The notes: generated by a model from the sequence alone, not told the origin. A stretch of DNA of 64,000 bases from an uncultured Bacteroides sp. (GCF_963678425.1 NZ_OY782855.1:124001-188000); one strand, 5' to 3'; numbered from the stretch's first letter, positions 35,163-44,860 are shown. Numbers and translations are program-made.

Positions 35163-36761
35163 ATGAAAGATGTTACACTTGCTCACCGGTTTCGCAGAAA
35201 AGTAAGAAACCGGGACTCGGCATTTCATCCTCAACACAAGGAGTATAAGTGGTGGCTCTTGGGCAATATCATGATTGGAACATTCATGGCTGTGCTCGAT
35301 TCAACCATTGTGAATGTGGCATTGCCTAAAATCATGACTTCTTTTGGAGTGGGGATTGATAAAATTCAATGGGTATCTACAGCTTATATGCTTGCTATGG
35401 CAGTGATGTTGCCAACTTCGGGTTGGATGGCCGATAAGTTTGGTTACAAGCGAATGTACTTTCTCGGATTAGTGCTGTTTACCTTAGGATCATTGTTTTG
35501 CGGAATGTCCGGTAATGAAGATATGTTGATCTTATCCCGGGTTATCCAGGGTTTTGGAGCCGGTGCTATTCAGCCTTTAGGTATGGCTATCATCTCGAGA
35601 GAGTTTCCTCCTAAACAAAGAGGATTAGCTCTGGGCTTCTGGGCTATTGCAGCCGCCGCTTCCGTATCGTTTGGTCCGCTTATAGGAGGATATCTGGTTG
35701 ATAATTTTAACTGGCAATTGATCTTTGATGTGAATGTTCCTATTGGAATTATTGGGATGGCGGCAACGTTGATTATACAAAGTGAATATAAAAATAAGCG
35801 GGTACGTAAATTTGATATTGTAGGATTCTTTTCTGCAGTGATATTTCTGCCATTGCTTCTTTATGCTCTTTCTCAGGGAAATGCAGCAACTAACTCAGAT
35901 GGCTGGAGTGCTCCATATATTTTGGTCTGTTTTGCGATTTCTTTGATTACAATGGTCATATTTATTACTACAGAACTAACTGTTGATGAACCTTTGCTGG
36001 ATTTACGCCTGCTTAAAGACAGAAATTTCGGGATTTGTTCTCTTATTATGCTAATGTTTAGTATCGGGATGTTTGGCAGTACTTTCCTGCTGCCTCTTTA
36101 TCTTCAGAATTCATTAGGATACACAGCCTTGCAGGCAGGTGCAGTATTTCTTCCTGTGGGTATTATTCAAGGGGCTATGTCACCAACTTCCGGATTTCTG
36201 GCAAATAAAATTAATCCTAAATGGATGATAATAGCCGGAGTTATTCTGCTCGCTTTCAGCTTTTATATTAACTCTTCGTTCTCGTATCTTACAGAACGGT
36301 CTTATATAATGCTGGGACTTTATATTCGTGGATTTGCTTTGGGGATTATTTTTACCCCTCTCAGCACTTTGTCTTTATCTCAGATACCTCGTGAGAAGAT
36401 GGCTCAGGCATCCGGTGTATCTAATACTATTCGTCAGATTGGCGGTAGTCTTGGGGTAGCGATACTAACAACAGTACTCACCACCAGAGTAACCTATCAC
36501 ACCGAATTGTATAGTGAAGCATTGCAACCTGATTCTCCGGTATACAGGCAGGTTAAAAGCGGATTGCAGAACTTTGCAGAAAGCAGAGTGGGAAGTACAC
36601 CGGCCGTAGCGGCTCAGCAAGGACAGGTATTATTAATCTCAAATATTGGTAAACAAGCTTATATCCAGGGAGTAGATGATGATTTCTTATTAGTAGCCGT
36701 TATCACACTGTTGGGTAGTGCCCCTGTACTTTTATTGCGTAGGAAAAAGAATAACGAATAA
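35163..36761 (+). CDS. EmrB-type DHA2-family drug:proton antiporter
   Basis: A 14-helix MFS exporter of 532 residues. The DHA2 motifs are present: GTFMAVLDSTIVNVALPKI (helix 1), GWMADKFGYKRMYFLGL (motif A), RVIQGFGAGAIQPLGMAII (motif B/C region) and QASGVSNTIRQIGGSLGVAI in helix 11. It drives drug efflux with the proton gradient, together with the HlyD-like protein upstream and the TolC-like protein downstream. Gaps to the neighbours are 2 and 12 bp. Confidence 0.93.
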   Translation: MKDVTLAHRFRRKVRNRDSAFHPQHKEYKWWLLGNIMIGTFMAVLDSTIVNVALPKIMTSFGVGIDKIQWVSTAYMLAMAVMLPTSGWMADKFGYKRMYFLGLVLFTLGSLFCGMSGNEDMLILSRVIQGFGAGAIQPLGMAIISREFPPKQRGLALGFWAIAAAASVSFGPLIGGYLVDNFNWQLIFDVNVPIGIIGMAATLIIQSEYKNKRVRKFDIVGFFSAVIFLPLLLYALSQGNAATNSDGWSAPYILVCFAISLITMVIFITTELTVDEPLLDLRLLKDRNFGICSLIMLMFSIGMFGSTFLLPLYLQNSLGYTALQAGAVFLPVGIIQGAMSPTSGFLANKINPKWMIIAGVILLAFSFYINSSFSYLTERSYIMLGLYIRGFALGIIFTPLSTLSLSQIPREKMAQASGVSNTIRQIGGSLGVAILTTVLTTRVTYHTELYSEALQPDSPVYRQVKSGLQNFAESRVGSTPAVAAQQGQVLLISNIGKQAYIQGVDDDFLLVAVITLLGSAPVLLLRRKKNNE

Positions 36762-36773
36762 AATAATCAGATT

Positions 36774-38087
36774 ATGATAAAACAAATATTAAAAATAGTA
36801 GTGGTACTATTTGTGTTGACCGGATGTTATGCCATACCTGTTAATGCTCAACAACCGGTAGATTCCTTGTCATTTCAACAGGTAATGACACAGGTAATTC
36901 AAAGCCATCCTTCTGTGAAAGAAGCAGAAGAAGCTCTTAACGGAGCTGCAGCTAAAATAGAATTAGCAAAATCAGCTTATCTGCCAACGGTCGATTTTAA
37001 TGCTTCATATTCTCGGGTAGGTCCGGTAACCAAGGTTACTTTTCCTGAATTCGGTACTTTTCAGTTAAATCCATACGATAATTATAATGCCGGAATAAAT
37101 GTAAACCAAACCATCTATGATTTTGGAAAGACTTCCAAATCGGTTAATGTAGAAGGCAAGAAGAGAGAGATAAATAAAATCTCAATTGACCAGATTAAAC
37201 AGAATCTCTCAATGCTTGTAACCAATAACTATTACACATTGGTTTACATTCAGAATGCCATTGATATAAAGAATGAAGAGTTGCGTAATTTGCAGAATCA
37301 TTTAAAAACGGTTCAAAAGAAAAGTGAAACAGGTTCTGCCACAAAATATGAAATACTCACTACTCAGGTTAAAATCTCATCTATTGAAAGTCAGAAATAC
37401 GATCTTGAAGCTTCTTACCGTACTCAGCAAACCGTTCTTAACACCTTATTAGGACTTCCGGAAGAGACTCAGCATAGAGTAACTACTTCACTGTCTACAG
37501 AAACTCTTTCAGCAGAAGAGTCATCAGTAAATTATGCCATTGAGCACAGAGAAGAGATAAAACTGGCAAAAGAGAAAACAGAACTTGAACATCTTAACTA
37601 CACTGTAATCAAATCAGCTAATAATCCAGTCATTAATGCATTTGGTACTGCCGGATTCAAAAACGGATATTCTCCAGACCTGAATCAGTTGAAAGGAAAC
37701 TTTGTGGTTGGAGTAGGAGTGAAAGTTCCTCTTTTTGATGCAAAAAGAACAAAGAACAATCTTCAGATTTCAAAATCAAACCTTATAAGTTCTGAGTATG
37801 AAACAGAAATTGCCAAAAGGAAAATAACTAATGAAGTGGTTGAGGCTCAGTCTCAGATTATTGCTGCTAAAAAGAAGGTTGAACAGTTTGATATTCAGTT
37901 GGCTCATGCCATGCAAGCCTTTGATCTGGCAAAAGTAAGTTATAAGAATGGTGCAATAACTAACCTTGATTTGCTCGATTCGGAAACCGCTGTATCAGAA
38001 AGCCGTCTTCAACTACTTAAATCAAAGTTAGACCAACTGGTTTGTGTTCTGAAGCTGAAAGTAGCAGTAGGAAATCATATTTATTAA
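36774..38087 (+). CDS. TolC-family outer-membrane channel
   Basis: The outer-membrane exit duct of the EmrAB-like pump, 437 residues. The signal region contains both a lipobox-like VLTGC and a later NAQQ site, so lipidation is uncertain. Two TolC repeats are seen with long helical stretches. Typical pieces are QVIQSHPSVKEAEEALNGAAAKIELAKSAYLPTVD, NQTIYDFGKT and the late YKNGAITNLDLLDSETAVSESRLQLLKSK. It is the last gene of the tetR-emrA-emrB-tolC operon and ends at a terminator. Confidence 0.92.
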   Translation: MIKQILKIVVVLFVLTGCYAIPVNAQQPVDSLSFQQVMTQVIQSHPSVKEAEEALNGAAAKIELAKSAYLPTVDFNASYSRVGPVTKVTFPEFGTFQLNPYDNYNAGINVNQTIYDFGKTSKSVNVEGKKREINKISIDQIKQNLSMLVTNNYYTLVYIQNAIDIKNEELRNLQNHLKTVQKKSETGSATKYEILTTQVKISSIESQKYDLEASYRTQQTVLNTLLGLPEETQHRVTTSLSTETLSAEESSVNYAIEHREEIKLAKEKTELEHLNYTVIKSANNPVINAFGTAGFKNGYSPDLNQLKGNFVVGVGVKVPLFDAKRTKNNLQISKSNLISSEYETEIAKRKITNEVVEAQSQIIAAKKKVEQFDIQLAHAMQAFDLAKVSYKNGAITNLDLLDSETAVSESRLQLLKSKLDQLVCVLKLKVAVGNHIY

Positions 38088-38101
38088 AAGTTTTTCTCTT
38101 T

Positions 38102-38155
38102 AACTGTAAGACTTAATACGGGTAATATCTACATTAAGTCTGCAGTTTTAATTTT
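38102..38155 (+). terminator. intrinsic terminator of the efflux operon
   Basis: A stem with a small bulge (38102-38117 with 38133-38147) and tail TTAATTTTAT. Confidence 0.65.
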
Positions 38156-38165
38156 ATCTATAGAT

Positions 38166-39080
38166 ATGTATAATAAAATGATAAATAAATTAAGTAATGA
38201 ATCCTCATTAATCGAGGGTTTCTCATCAAAGTTGCCTCTTATTGGAAAGCATATTAATGAATTTGCTCTTTATCATTTACAAGAAAATGCTTTCTTAGAT
38301 GAATCCTATAAAATGGCTGATACTTTCGCCATTATAGTTTTATATAAAGGTACTCTGAACATAAAAATTGATGGTCGCCATTATTCATTGTCAAGAGGTG
38401 CAATAGCATGTATTCCTCCCGGCAAGACTTTAGCCTTGAATTTAAACAATTCAGAGCTTGATGGTTATATGATGGTCTTTTCTTCCATTTTCTTTGAATT
38501 GCTTCAGATACCAATTGCTATAAGTAAGGATAAATTGCTGGTTAAGGATAATGAATCAGATTCCACTGAAAATATTCTGAGAAAAATCAATCAGATATTT
38601 GTACTGATAAAAGATGAATTATCCAATGATGATGATCTGTTTAAAAAAGAGAAACTTTTAAACTTAGTCTCTGTTTTTTATATTGATGTATTGAACGCTT
38701 ACGCAAAAAGTAGCCCAATTGCAAAAAAACTTTGTAATTCTGATGGGCTAAGCAGAAAAAATAAAATCTGCAAAGACTTTTTTATAATGGTGAAGCAACA
38801 CGCACGAGAAGAAAGACAACTTAAATTTTATGCTGATAAGCTTTGTGTAACGACAAAGCATCTTTCTTTATTAGTTAAGAATGCAACTGGAATACCAGCA
38901 AATAAATGGATAACAGATGCAGTTATTCACGATGCAAAGCACCTTCTTCAAAGTTCGGGGAATAGTGTAAAAGAAATAGCTTATATACTAAATTTTTCCA
39001 ACCAAAGCTTTTTTGGCAAATATTTTAAGAGGGAAGTTGGAATTTCTCCCAGTGATTATCTTAATAAGATGCTCTGTTAA
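38166..39080 (+). CDS. AraC-family transcriptional regulator
   Basis: A 304-residue regulator with an N-terminal cupin-like sensing domain (YKGTLNIKIDGRHYSLSRGAIACIPPGKTLAL) and a C-terminal AraC double helix-turn-helix (LKFYADKLCVTTKHLSLLVKNATGIPANKWI, then SVKEIAYILNFSNQSFFGKYFKREVGISPSDY). It lies 78 bp downstream of the efflux operon, past its terminator. The target is unknown; control of the efflux operon is possible but only by proximity. The gap after it (39081-39210) contains a 10-bp inverted repeat TTCCAAAAAC/GTTTTTGGAA. Confidence 0.92.
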   Translation: MYNKMINKLSNESSLIEGFSSKLPLIGKHINEFALYHLQENAFLDESYKMADTFAIIVLYKGTLNIKIDGRHYSLSRGAIACIPPGKTLALNLNNSELDGYMMVFSSIFFELLQIPIAISKDKLLVKDNESDSTENILRKINQIFVLIKDELSNDDDLFKKEKLLNLVSVFYIDVLNAYAKSSPIAKKLCNSDGLSRKNKICKDFFIMVKQHAREERQLKFYADKLCVTTKHLSLLVKNATGIPANKWITDAVIHDAKHLLQSSGNSVKEIAYILNFSNQSFFGKYFKREVGISPSDYLNKMLC

Positions 39081-39210
39081 ATGCAGCTTCCAAAAACCAG
39101 TAGAAATCCTCTTTGTTTGATAGCATTCATCTGTTGACTTCTTCTATAATAAAGTCGTTTTTGGAAAGATTACTGTTACATATTTTTTTATCGTATCTGA
39201 GTTGGAAAAC

Positions 39211-40017
39211 TTAGTTCAATATGTCTTGTGGTATTTCTACATACTCCAGGCTGCCGTCAATTTTATAACCCGTATCCACTTCTTCCATCTTCATTGCTAA
39301 AAATTGCTGATCGATGGGATAACTTCCGGCAGGAGTTTCCCAATTCAAGCTCAGGTTCTCATCTAAGCGGTGAAGAACATATTCACTGTTCTTTGTGATC
39401 TGGATTTTATGTGGAGCAGGAGCAATAGCGGCATTATTTGTCAGTTGTTTGTTGTTGTCTGTTGCATATATCAGTGTCAGATAGGTTTTACCATTTTCCA
39501 CGGTAAATGTGTAGGTACCTTTCCCTTGTACCCTCAATCCGTTATCGGTAATTGTTTGTTGACCACTTTTATCAACAAAGTAAACGTCACGTGCCTTGTT
39601 GTTAATCAGAAAAAGGAAAGGAGTTTTACTTAAAACCGGATGGCTATTCTCAAACGTAGATACACGAAAAACCTCGTAATTGTGTGTTACTTTAATTTTA
39701 AGGTTGCGGGTTTCCTTTGTAACATTGTCGATAACTGTTAGCGTTCCCTCGCCGGTTAGCAAGCCACTAATCAAAATCATTCCTGCAGAGTTTGACCAGC
39801 CATACTCTTCTGAGGCAGAAAATATTCCGGTGTTTTTTACTTGTATGGAATAGTCGCCGCTTCCGCTTTTAATACCAATATAACGAGTGCCGTGTATAGG
39901 CACCTCATAAGAATCATTATAGAAATTAAGTGATTCGGTTTCATCATTCTTGCACGCCCCTACAAAAGTGATTATAAGTAAAAGAAGTAATAATCGGTAT
40001 AAATTAATTGTTTTCAT
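39211..40017 (-). CDS. hypothetical lipoprotein
   Basis: A predicted lipoprotein of 268 residues. The signal MKTINLYRLLLLLLIITFVG precedes the acceptor in GACKND. The rest is rich in beta-strand and turn residues with no recognised catalytic motif; an Ig-like fold is plausible (VPIHGTRYIGIKSGSGDYSI, GEGTLTVIDNVTKETRNLKI). It lies 25 bp downstream of a similar lipoprotein gene and shares the short-strand style, so the two are probably co-expressed and functionally related. I do not recognise a named family. Confidence 0.65.
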   Translation of the reverse strand: MKTINLYRLLLLLLIITFVGACKNDETESLNFYNDSYEVPIHGTRYIGIKSGSGDYSIQVKNTGIFSASEEYGWSNSAGMILISGLLTGEGTLTVIDNVTKETRNLKIKVTHNYEVFRVSTFENSHPVLSKTPFLFLINNKARDVYFVDKSGQQTITDNGLRVQGKGTYTFTVENGKTYLTLIYATDNNKQLTNNAAIAPAPHKIQITKNSEYVLHRLDENLSLNWETPAGSYPIDQQFLAMKMEEVDTGYKIDGSLEYVEIPQDILN

Positions 40018-40042
40018 TTTTAATGATTTAGTTAAATAGTTA

Positions 40043-40930
40043 TCATCTTACCACTACATCAACGCCAGAAGTTTGTCCGGTAACCACATCAGTAACAATT
40101 AGTTTTGTTTTACCACTTTTTAATGGCGTCACCCGAACTACAGCAGAATTACTTTCTTGATTAAAATACTCACTACCCCGAGTGATAGACTCGACTACTG
40201 CTATTGTTTCATCAATAACCTTGGCGGTATATATACCATTCCCTCTCCAAATCGAAATGCCATTAACTCCAACGGTAAAAGGGAGATCAAAAGTGAGTTG
40301 ACTGTTTTCCGACTCTGGAATGAACAAGTCAAATTCATTTAAAACAAAAATACGAACAGAAAAAAGTTTTATTTTCCCTTTATATATTTCAAATTCAGTG
40401 ATACCATCGGACTTAGCCTCTACCTTGAATGTCTTACCTAGTGAAGGATTTGCAGATACAGAAGCAATATAGTCGTTAGCACCAACTAAACTATCATTTT
40501 TATCAAAGTTAAAAGGAAGTTTAAATATACGGCATTCTCCTTTTTTCATGTAAACGTCCTGGTGCGAATAATCCCCATAATTAATGGATTCACGAACCTC
40601 AACATCTATTGTTTTAATAGCAAAATCATCACCAGTTTTGTTATCGTCAACATCCATAACCGTAATGGTTGCATTACCCTGACCGTGACCGATAATATAA
40701 AACACATCTTTGTTCTGTTCGTCATAACGAATTTCGGCAATGCCGGGATCAGACGAAGTTGCATTGAGAGAACCTGCTCCTTTAAGTTTTTTAATCTCAG
40801 CATAGCTGTGCTCATTATCCAATGTACAGGATTTAGTGCTTAATTGAAGATTGTTCTTTAATCCATCCTCATTCTTTTCACAAGCAGACAGTGTAAATAC
40901 AACTGCCAATAACAATAAAATCTTTTTCAT
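40043..40930 (-). CDS. hypothetical lipoprotein with Ig-like/BIG2-style repeats
   Basis: A 295-residue lipoprotein (signal MKKILLLLAVVFTLSACEKN). It shows repeated motifs of bacterial Ig-like domains, such as SSDPGIAEIRYDEQN, GHGQGNATITVMDVDD and PLKSGKTKLIVTDVVTGQTSGVDV. Each describes the loop and final strands of a BIG2-type sandwich. It is the first gene of a two-gene operon with the lipoprotein downstream, driven by -7 TATCTTTG (minus, 40972-40979). It is probably surface or periplasmic, with binding rather than catalytic function. Confidence 0.7.
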   Translation of the reverse strand: MKKILLLLAVVFTLSACEKNEDGLKNNLQLSTKSCTLDNEHSYAEIKKLKGAGSLNATSSDPGIAEIRYDEQNKDVFYIIGHGQGNATITVMDVDDNKTGDDFAIKTIDVEVRESINYGDYSHQDVYMKKGECRIFKLPFNFDKNDSLVGANDYIASVSANPSLGKTFKVEAKSDGITEFEIYKGKIKLFSVRIFVLNEFDLFIPESENSQLTFDLPFTVGVNGISIWRGNGIYTAKVIDETIAVVESITRGSEYFNQESNSAVVRVTPLKSGKTKLIVTDVVTGQTSGVDVVVR

Positions 40931-40971
40931 TATTGAATTTATAGTATTAGTTCATTTTAAGACTTATTTTG

Positions 40972-40979
40972 CAAAGATA
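40972..40979 (-). promoter_or_regulatory. -7 element TATCTTTG for the lipoprotein operon
   Basis: A perfect TAnnTTTG on the minus strand, 42 bp upstream of the start codon at 40930. Confidence 0.6.
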
Positions 40980-41011
40980 AACAGATAGGATATAAACAGC
41001 CTTGATTCAAA

Positions 41012-41587
41012 TCAATGATTTTTCTGGAATGATAGTTTTCTTCTTATTCTACTCAATGTTTCGGGCCTGATTTTTATCAAGGAAGCTATTTCTTTCAAAC
41101 TAACCAGATTTAAAATATCAGGATAATGTTTTATCAGTTTCTGGTAGCGTTCTTCTGGAGAATCGCAATACAATGAAAGCAGTCTATTGTTGGAATCGTT
41201 CAATAAGATTTCTGCTACTTTGCTTCGTAAATTAGTGAAACCACAATTATCGTAAAAAGCTTTAATATCCTCATAAGTAAGGAGTAGTACAGTACTATTA
41301 CTTACAGATTGAGCATCAATAATTGATGGCTGTTGAGTTTGAAATGAGCTATAGCTGGCAACAAAATCATTTTCAAAGCTATAGCCTACAATCTGTCCAT
41401 TTCCGTCAGAGGTGTAACCCAAATATCTGAATCCGCCTTTCAAGATAAAACCTAAATGGTTATGCTTTTGTCCTCGTTGCATGAAGAACTCATTCTTCCC
41501 GTATTCCCTTGTGGTGCCCTTCGCTATAAAGAATTGTCTTAATTCGGCAATTCCTTCAAGCTCCATATATTTTTTTATAATAGACAT
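41012..41587 (-). CDS. Crp/Fnr-family transcriptional regulator
   Basis: A 191-residue regulator with an N-terminal cyclic-nucleotide-binding-type beta-roll (KNEFFMQRGQKHNHLGFILKGGFRYLGYTSDG) and a C-terminal winged helix (VSLKEIASLIKIRPETLSRIRRKL). No cysteine cluster for an iron-sulfur centre is apparent, so it is not a classical Fnr. Members in Bacteroidetes often act on nearby genes. The two-gene lipoprotein operon lies 82 bp downstream on the same strand with its own promoter. Confidence 0.9.
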   Translation of the reverse strand: MSIIKKYMELEGIAELRQFFIAKGTTREYGKNEFFMQRGQKHNHLGFILKGGFRYLGYTSDGNGQIVGYSFENDFVASYSSFQTQQPSIIDAQSVSNSTVLLLTYEDIKAFYDNCGFTNLRSKVAEILLNDSNNRLLSLYCDSPEERYQKLIKHYPDILNLVSLKEIASLIKIRPETLSRIRRKLSFQKNH

Positions 41588-41827
41588 AATAATGTATAGT
41601 AATTATCCGCAAATTATGTAGATGTAAGTTTTGGCTCTCTATAGAAAATGTGACTAAAATTAGATCTATATTTAATTTTTATGTAAAAATACAAAAAACA
41701 TTTTAATTGCAAAGCTAAATACGGATAATCATATAATGTTACTATAAATCAGAGATAATATTGTATACAGATACATTGTGAACACTTATTTGAAACATTT
41801 TTGTACCCGTATTAGTTAGATTTGATA

Positions 41828-41835
41828 TATATTTG
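41828..41835 (+). promoter_or_regulatory. -7 element TATATTTG for the GH39 gene
   Basis: A perfect TAnnTTTG 31 bp before the ATG at 41867. It overlaps the longer reading frame that opens at TTG 41822, which rules that start out. Confidence 0.65.
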
Positions 41836-41866
41836 CATCATAAAAAATATTAAACACACAAATCTT

Positions 41867-43498
41867 ATGTTTCAATTATTTGTATCTTTCAAACAACGGA
41901 AAACTATCTTGAAGTATCTACTTCTAATAGTCTTTTTATCTGTCTTACAAAATTCTTATTCAGTGCTTCCTGTAAAAAAGAAACAGATAGCCAAGCCAAA
42001 TCTCAGAGAACTCATAGTTGATTTTACGAAAGAAAAAGGCTCTTTCAACAGAATGCCACTGGAATGTATTGGAGCAGGTCGTGCCAATGAAGGTTTGCGT
42101 GCCGACTGGCAACAACAACTGGCTTATGTAAAGAAAGCATGTGATTTTAAATACATTCGCATGCATGGGTTGCTGACTGATGATATGGGAGTTTACAAAG
42201 AAGATAAAAACGGAAATCCTGAATATAATTTCCAGTATATTGATGCTTTATACGATTATTTATTGAGTATAGGCATAAAACCTTTTGTGGAACTGGGCTT
42301 TATGCCTTCTGCTCTGGCTAGTGGCAGCCAGACTATTTTCTGGTGGAGAGGAAATGTTACCCCACCTAAAGATTATAATAAGTGGGCAGAGCTTATCCGC
42401 AATCTAACACTCCATTTTACTCAGCGTTACGGAACAGACGAAGTTAAGAGTTGGTATTTTGAAGTGTGGAATGAACCTAATCTGAATGGATTTTGGGCTG
42501 GAACACAGGATGAATATTTCAAGTTATATACATATAGCGTAAATGCGATAAAGTCAGTAAATAAAGAATATCGTGTGGGTGGACCGGCTACTGCCGGTGC
42601 CGCATGGGTGCCGGAGATGATTAGTTTCTGTAATGAAAACGGTCTTCCGCTCGATTTTATCAGTACTCATGCCTATGGCGTAAAGCAAGGTTTTTTGGAT
42701 GAATTTGGGAATTCCGGTACCGTTCTTAGTAAAGATCCTATGTCGGTCAGCGGTGATATTCTTAATTCCCGTAAGCAGATATCACAATCTGCCATGCCCG
42801 GACTGGAATTGCACTACACAGAATGGAGCTCTTCTTATACACCGGCCGATCCGATACACGACAGCTATCATCAGGCAGCCTATATACTTGATAGACTTAA
42901 GAAAGTAGGAACAGCAGCCAATTCAATGTCATACTGGGTATTTACTGATATCTTTGAAGAAGCTGGGCCACGCTTCACACCTTTTCATGGGGGATTTGGA
43001 TTGTTGAATACCCAAGGCATCAATAAACCTGCTTTTTATTCTTTCAAATTTATCAATAAACTGGGTAATACAGAGTTAGTCAATAAAGATTCTTGTTCCT
43101 GGGTATGCAAAGACTCGAAAGGTAATATGCAAATACTTTTATGGGATTTTACCAATACACATCCCGGAGATTCTGTAAATAATCAGGTATATTATGTACG
43201 CGATCTGCCTGCAAAGTCAAAAGGAAAGATAAAAGTAGCTGTATCCAATGTTCCCGAAGGCGATTATGTACTCGAACTGTATAAAGTAGGATGCCGCACC
43301 AACGATACTTATACAACTTATCTTGATATGGGCAAACCGGCTCAGCTAACCAAACAACAGGTTGAGCAGATAAAGAAATACAATGATGGTTCGCCTGTTT
43401 CTAAAGAAATAGTAAAAGTAAAGGCTGGCGTTGCATTTACAAAAGAACTCGACCTTCGTGAAAACGATGTTTATTTGTTGAATATGGTTAAGCAGTAA
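41867..43498 (+). CDS. GH39 beta-xylosidase-like glycoside hydrolase
   Basis: An exported glycoside hydrolase of about 543 residues. I chose the ATG at 41867, which gives a basic and then hydrophobic signal (KQRKTILKYLLLIVFLSVLQ) and lies downstream of the promoter. The GH39 TIM barrel is clear. The acid/base Glu is in YFEVWNEPNLNGFWAG and the nucleophile Glu is in ELHYTEWSSSY; a beta-sandwich follows. Members cleave beta-1,4-xylosyl ends of xylan fragments. No SusC/SusD pair is nearby, so it is not in a typical polysaccharide utilisation locus. Confidence 0.9.
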   Translation: MFQLFVSFKQRKTILKYLLLIVFLSVLQNSYSVLPVKKKQIAKPNLRELIVDFTKEKGSFNRMPLECIGAGRANEGLRADWQQQLAYVKKACDFKYIRMHGLLTDDMGVYKEDKNGNPEYNFQYIDALYDYLLSIGIKPFVELGFMPSALASGSQTIFWWRGNVTPPKDYNKWAELIRNLTLHFTQRYGTDEVKSWYFEVWNEPNLNGFWAGTQDEYFKLYTYSVNAIKSVNKEYRVGGPATAGAAWVPEMISFCNENGLPLDFISTHAYGVKQGFLDEFGNSGTVLSKDPMSVSGDILNSRKQISQSAMPGLELHYTEWSSSYTPADPIHDSYHQAAYILDRLKKVGTAANSMSYWVFTDIFEEAGPRFTPFHGGFGLLNTQGINKPAFYSFKFINKLGNTELVNKDSCSWVCKDSKGNMQILLWDFTNTHPGDSVNNQVYYVRDLPAKSKGKIKVAVSNVPEGDYVLELYKVGCRTNDTYTTYLDMGKPAQLTKQQVEQIKKYNDGSPVSKEIVKVKAGVAFTKELDLRENDVYLLNMVKQ

Positions 43499-43527
43499 AA
43501 TCACCTTATATAAATGTAAATGTTTGC

Positions 43528-43535
43528 TATCTTTG
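43528..43535 (+). promoter_or_regulatory. -7 element TATCTTTG for the HEAT-like gene
   Basis: A perfect TAnnTTTG 19 bp upstream of the ATG at 43555. Confidence 0.6.
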
Positions 43536-43554
43536 TGGAAAGATTTGAAGTATC

Positions 43555-44091
43555 ATGGAAAGAATAGCAAACTTTGAGGAAAGATTGTCGTCCAAACTCT
43601 CCCGGAATTTTGTAGATGCAATTGTTGTATCCGTGCAAAACTCTCCGGAAGATTTTGGACAACTATATAGTTTAATTAAAAGCGAGGAGATAAAGATTTC
43701 ATGGAGGGCAGCATGGGCTTGCGAAAAGCTTAGCGAGTCTAATCCGGAGTGGCTTATTTCTAAATATGAGGAGATAACCCAACTTACTTTTTCCACGAAA
43801 CATAGCGGAACTAAGCGCTTGTTTCTTTCCATTTTGCATAATCTTCCGGTACCTTCGGAATTTCCGGTTGAACTTTATAATTTCTGTCTGGAAAAAATGC
43901 TTTCGCCGGATGAAGCAATAGCCATTCAGGCGCTTAGTGTGAAGCTGGCTTATAAAATAGCCTTGAAAGAACCGGAATTACTTTCCGAAATTCGTTTGTA
44001 TCTCGAAAATGCCGAAACGGAATATTTTTCTACCGGAGTAAAGAACTGTATTCAAAATGTGCTTAAGAAAATAAACTCTTTCCAACGGTAA
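43555..44091 (+). CDS. HEAT-repeat-like hypothetical protein
   Basis: A 178-residue all-helical cytoplasmic protein made of paired amphipathic helices. Examples are IKISWRAAWACEKLSESNPEWL and IAIQALSVKLAYKIALKEPELLSEI, which are typical of HEAT/ARM-like repeats. Such proteins serve as scaffolds. No catalytic residues are apparent. I do not recognise a named function. Confidence 0.6.
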   Translation: MERIANFEERLSSKLSRNFVDAIVVSVQNSPEDFGQLYSLIKSEEIKISWRAAWACEKLSESNPEWLISKYEEITQLTFSTKHSGTKRLFLSILHNLPVPSEFPVELYNFCLEKMLSPDEAIAIQALSVKLAYKIALKEPELLSEIRLYLENAETEYFSTGVKNCIQNVLKKINSFQR

Positions 44092-44119
44092 AGGTACTAT
44101 TAAAAAAGCAGTACCTTTG
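44090..44119 (+). promoter_or_regulatory. -7 element TACCTTTG inside a 9-bp inverted repeat, before the DUF2721 gene
   Basis: TACCTTTG (44112-44119) is a perfect -7 element. It forms one arm of an inverted repeat (AAAGGTACT, 44090-44098, with AGTACCTTT, 44110-44118). An operator is possible. Confidence 0.5.
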
Positions 44120-44165
44120 AAGTCGTTGTTATATCGAACTCACGTAACTTAATAACAGAATAATT

Positions 44166-44555
44166 ATGGAAATAGATTTAACCACTCCGGCTTTACTATT
44201 CTCAGCTATATCGTTGATAATGCTGGCGTATACTAACCGATTTTTATCGTATGCCCAACTGGTGCGTACTTTAAAAGAGCAATATGTAGCAAATCCCTCC
44301 TCGGTAAAAGCTGCACAGATTGCTAACCTGAGGAAGAGACTTTACCTAACGCGTGCCATGCAGGTAACAGGCATCGGGAGTTTGCTGCTTTGCGTGATTA
44401 GTATGTTCTTTATATATATTGAATTGCAACTTGTGTCAGTCTACATCTTTGGTCTGGCACTGGTACTACTGATTATCTCGCTCACTATATCTATGTATGA
44501 GATTTACATCTCTGTCAAAGCATTGGAGTTACATTTGAAAGATATGGGAGAATAA
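44166..44555 (+). CDS. DUF2721 membrane protein
   Basis: A 129-residue inner-membrane protein with three hydrophobic helices (PALLFSAISLIMLAYTNRFL, GIGSLLLCVISMFFIYI, VYIFGLALVLLIISLTISMY). The loop includes NLRKRLYLTRAMQ, a hallmark of DUF2721. Function unknown. It is monocistronic and the last ordinary gene before the accessory island. Confidence 0.82.
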   Translation: MEIDLTTPALLFSAISLIMLAYTNRFLSYAQLVRTLKEQYVANPSSVKAAQIANLRKRLYLTRAMQVTGIGSLLLCVISMFFIYIELQLVSVYIFGLALVLLIISLTISMYEIYISVKALELHLKDMGE

Positions 44556-44588
44556 ATTCCATTATATCTAATAAATTACCAATGCATA

Positions 44589-44730
44589 TAAAAAACTCTC
44601 TCTCATAAAAGTTAAAAATGCAAATTTGATCTAGCGATCTAGCGCTTACTACTTAATATGTTATAGATGAATAGTATAGAGCCGCTAGATCAATCAAATT
44701 TGATCTAGCAGTGATCTAGCGATCTAGCAC
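44589..44730. repeat. left inverted repeat of the HU/primase unit (CTAG motifs)
   Basis: CTAG occurs at 44631, 44639, 44685, 44705, 44716 and 44724 (spacings 8, 46, 20, 11, 8), mostly as GATCTAGC or GCTAGATC. The inner 48 bases (from 44682) match the complement of the right repeat with only a few differences. The outer part contains TTTTTATATG- and CTCTCTCATAAAAG-type sequence; the mirror of the latter is found after the decayed copy at about 50520. Confidence 0.85.
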
Positions 44731-44809
44731 CTGCTCTCATGGTTACTTATATAATCTTCTTTTATTACAAAATAAGTTCTTGTGAGCTCGTATATACCCT
44801 TCGAAATAT

Positions 44810-44840
44810 TTGGATTTAACATTATTATTTGTTATATTTG
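44810..44840 (+). promoter_or_regulatory. promoter of the HU/primase operon
   Basis: TTG at 44810-44812, 20-bp spacer, TATATTTG at 44833-44840: a full Bacteroides promoter. Transcription would start near 44847, so the palindrome array at 44861-44939 lies in the 5' leader. Confidence 0.75.
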
Positions 44841-44860
44841 TAGAAGTAAAAAGAACTCTC

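Noticed and set aside
41822..41866. Upstream TTG start for the GH39 gene
   Set aside because: The -7 element at 41828-41835 lies within this extension, so it is not transcribed as coding sequence.
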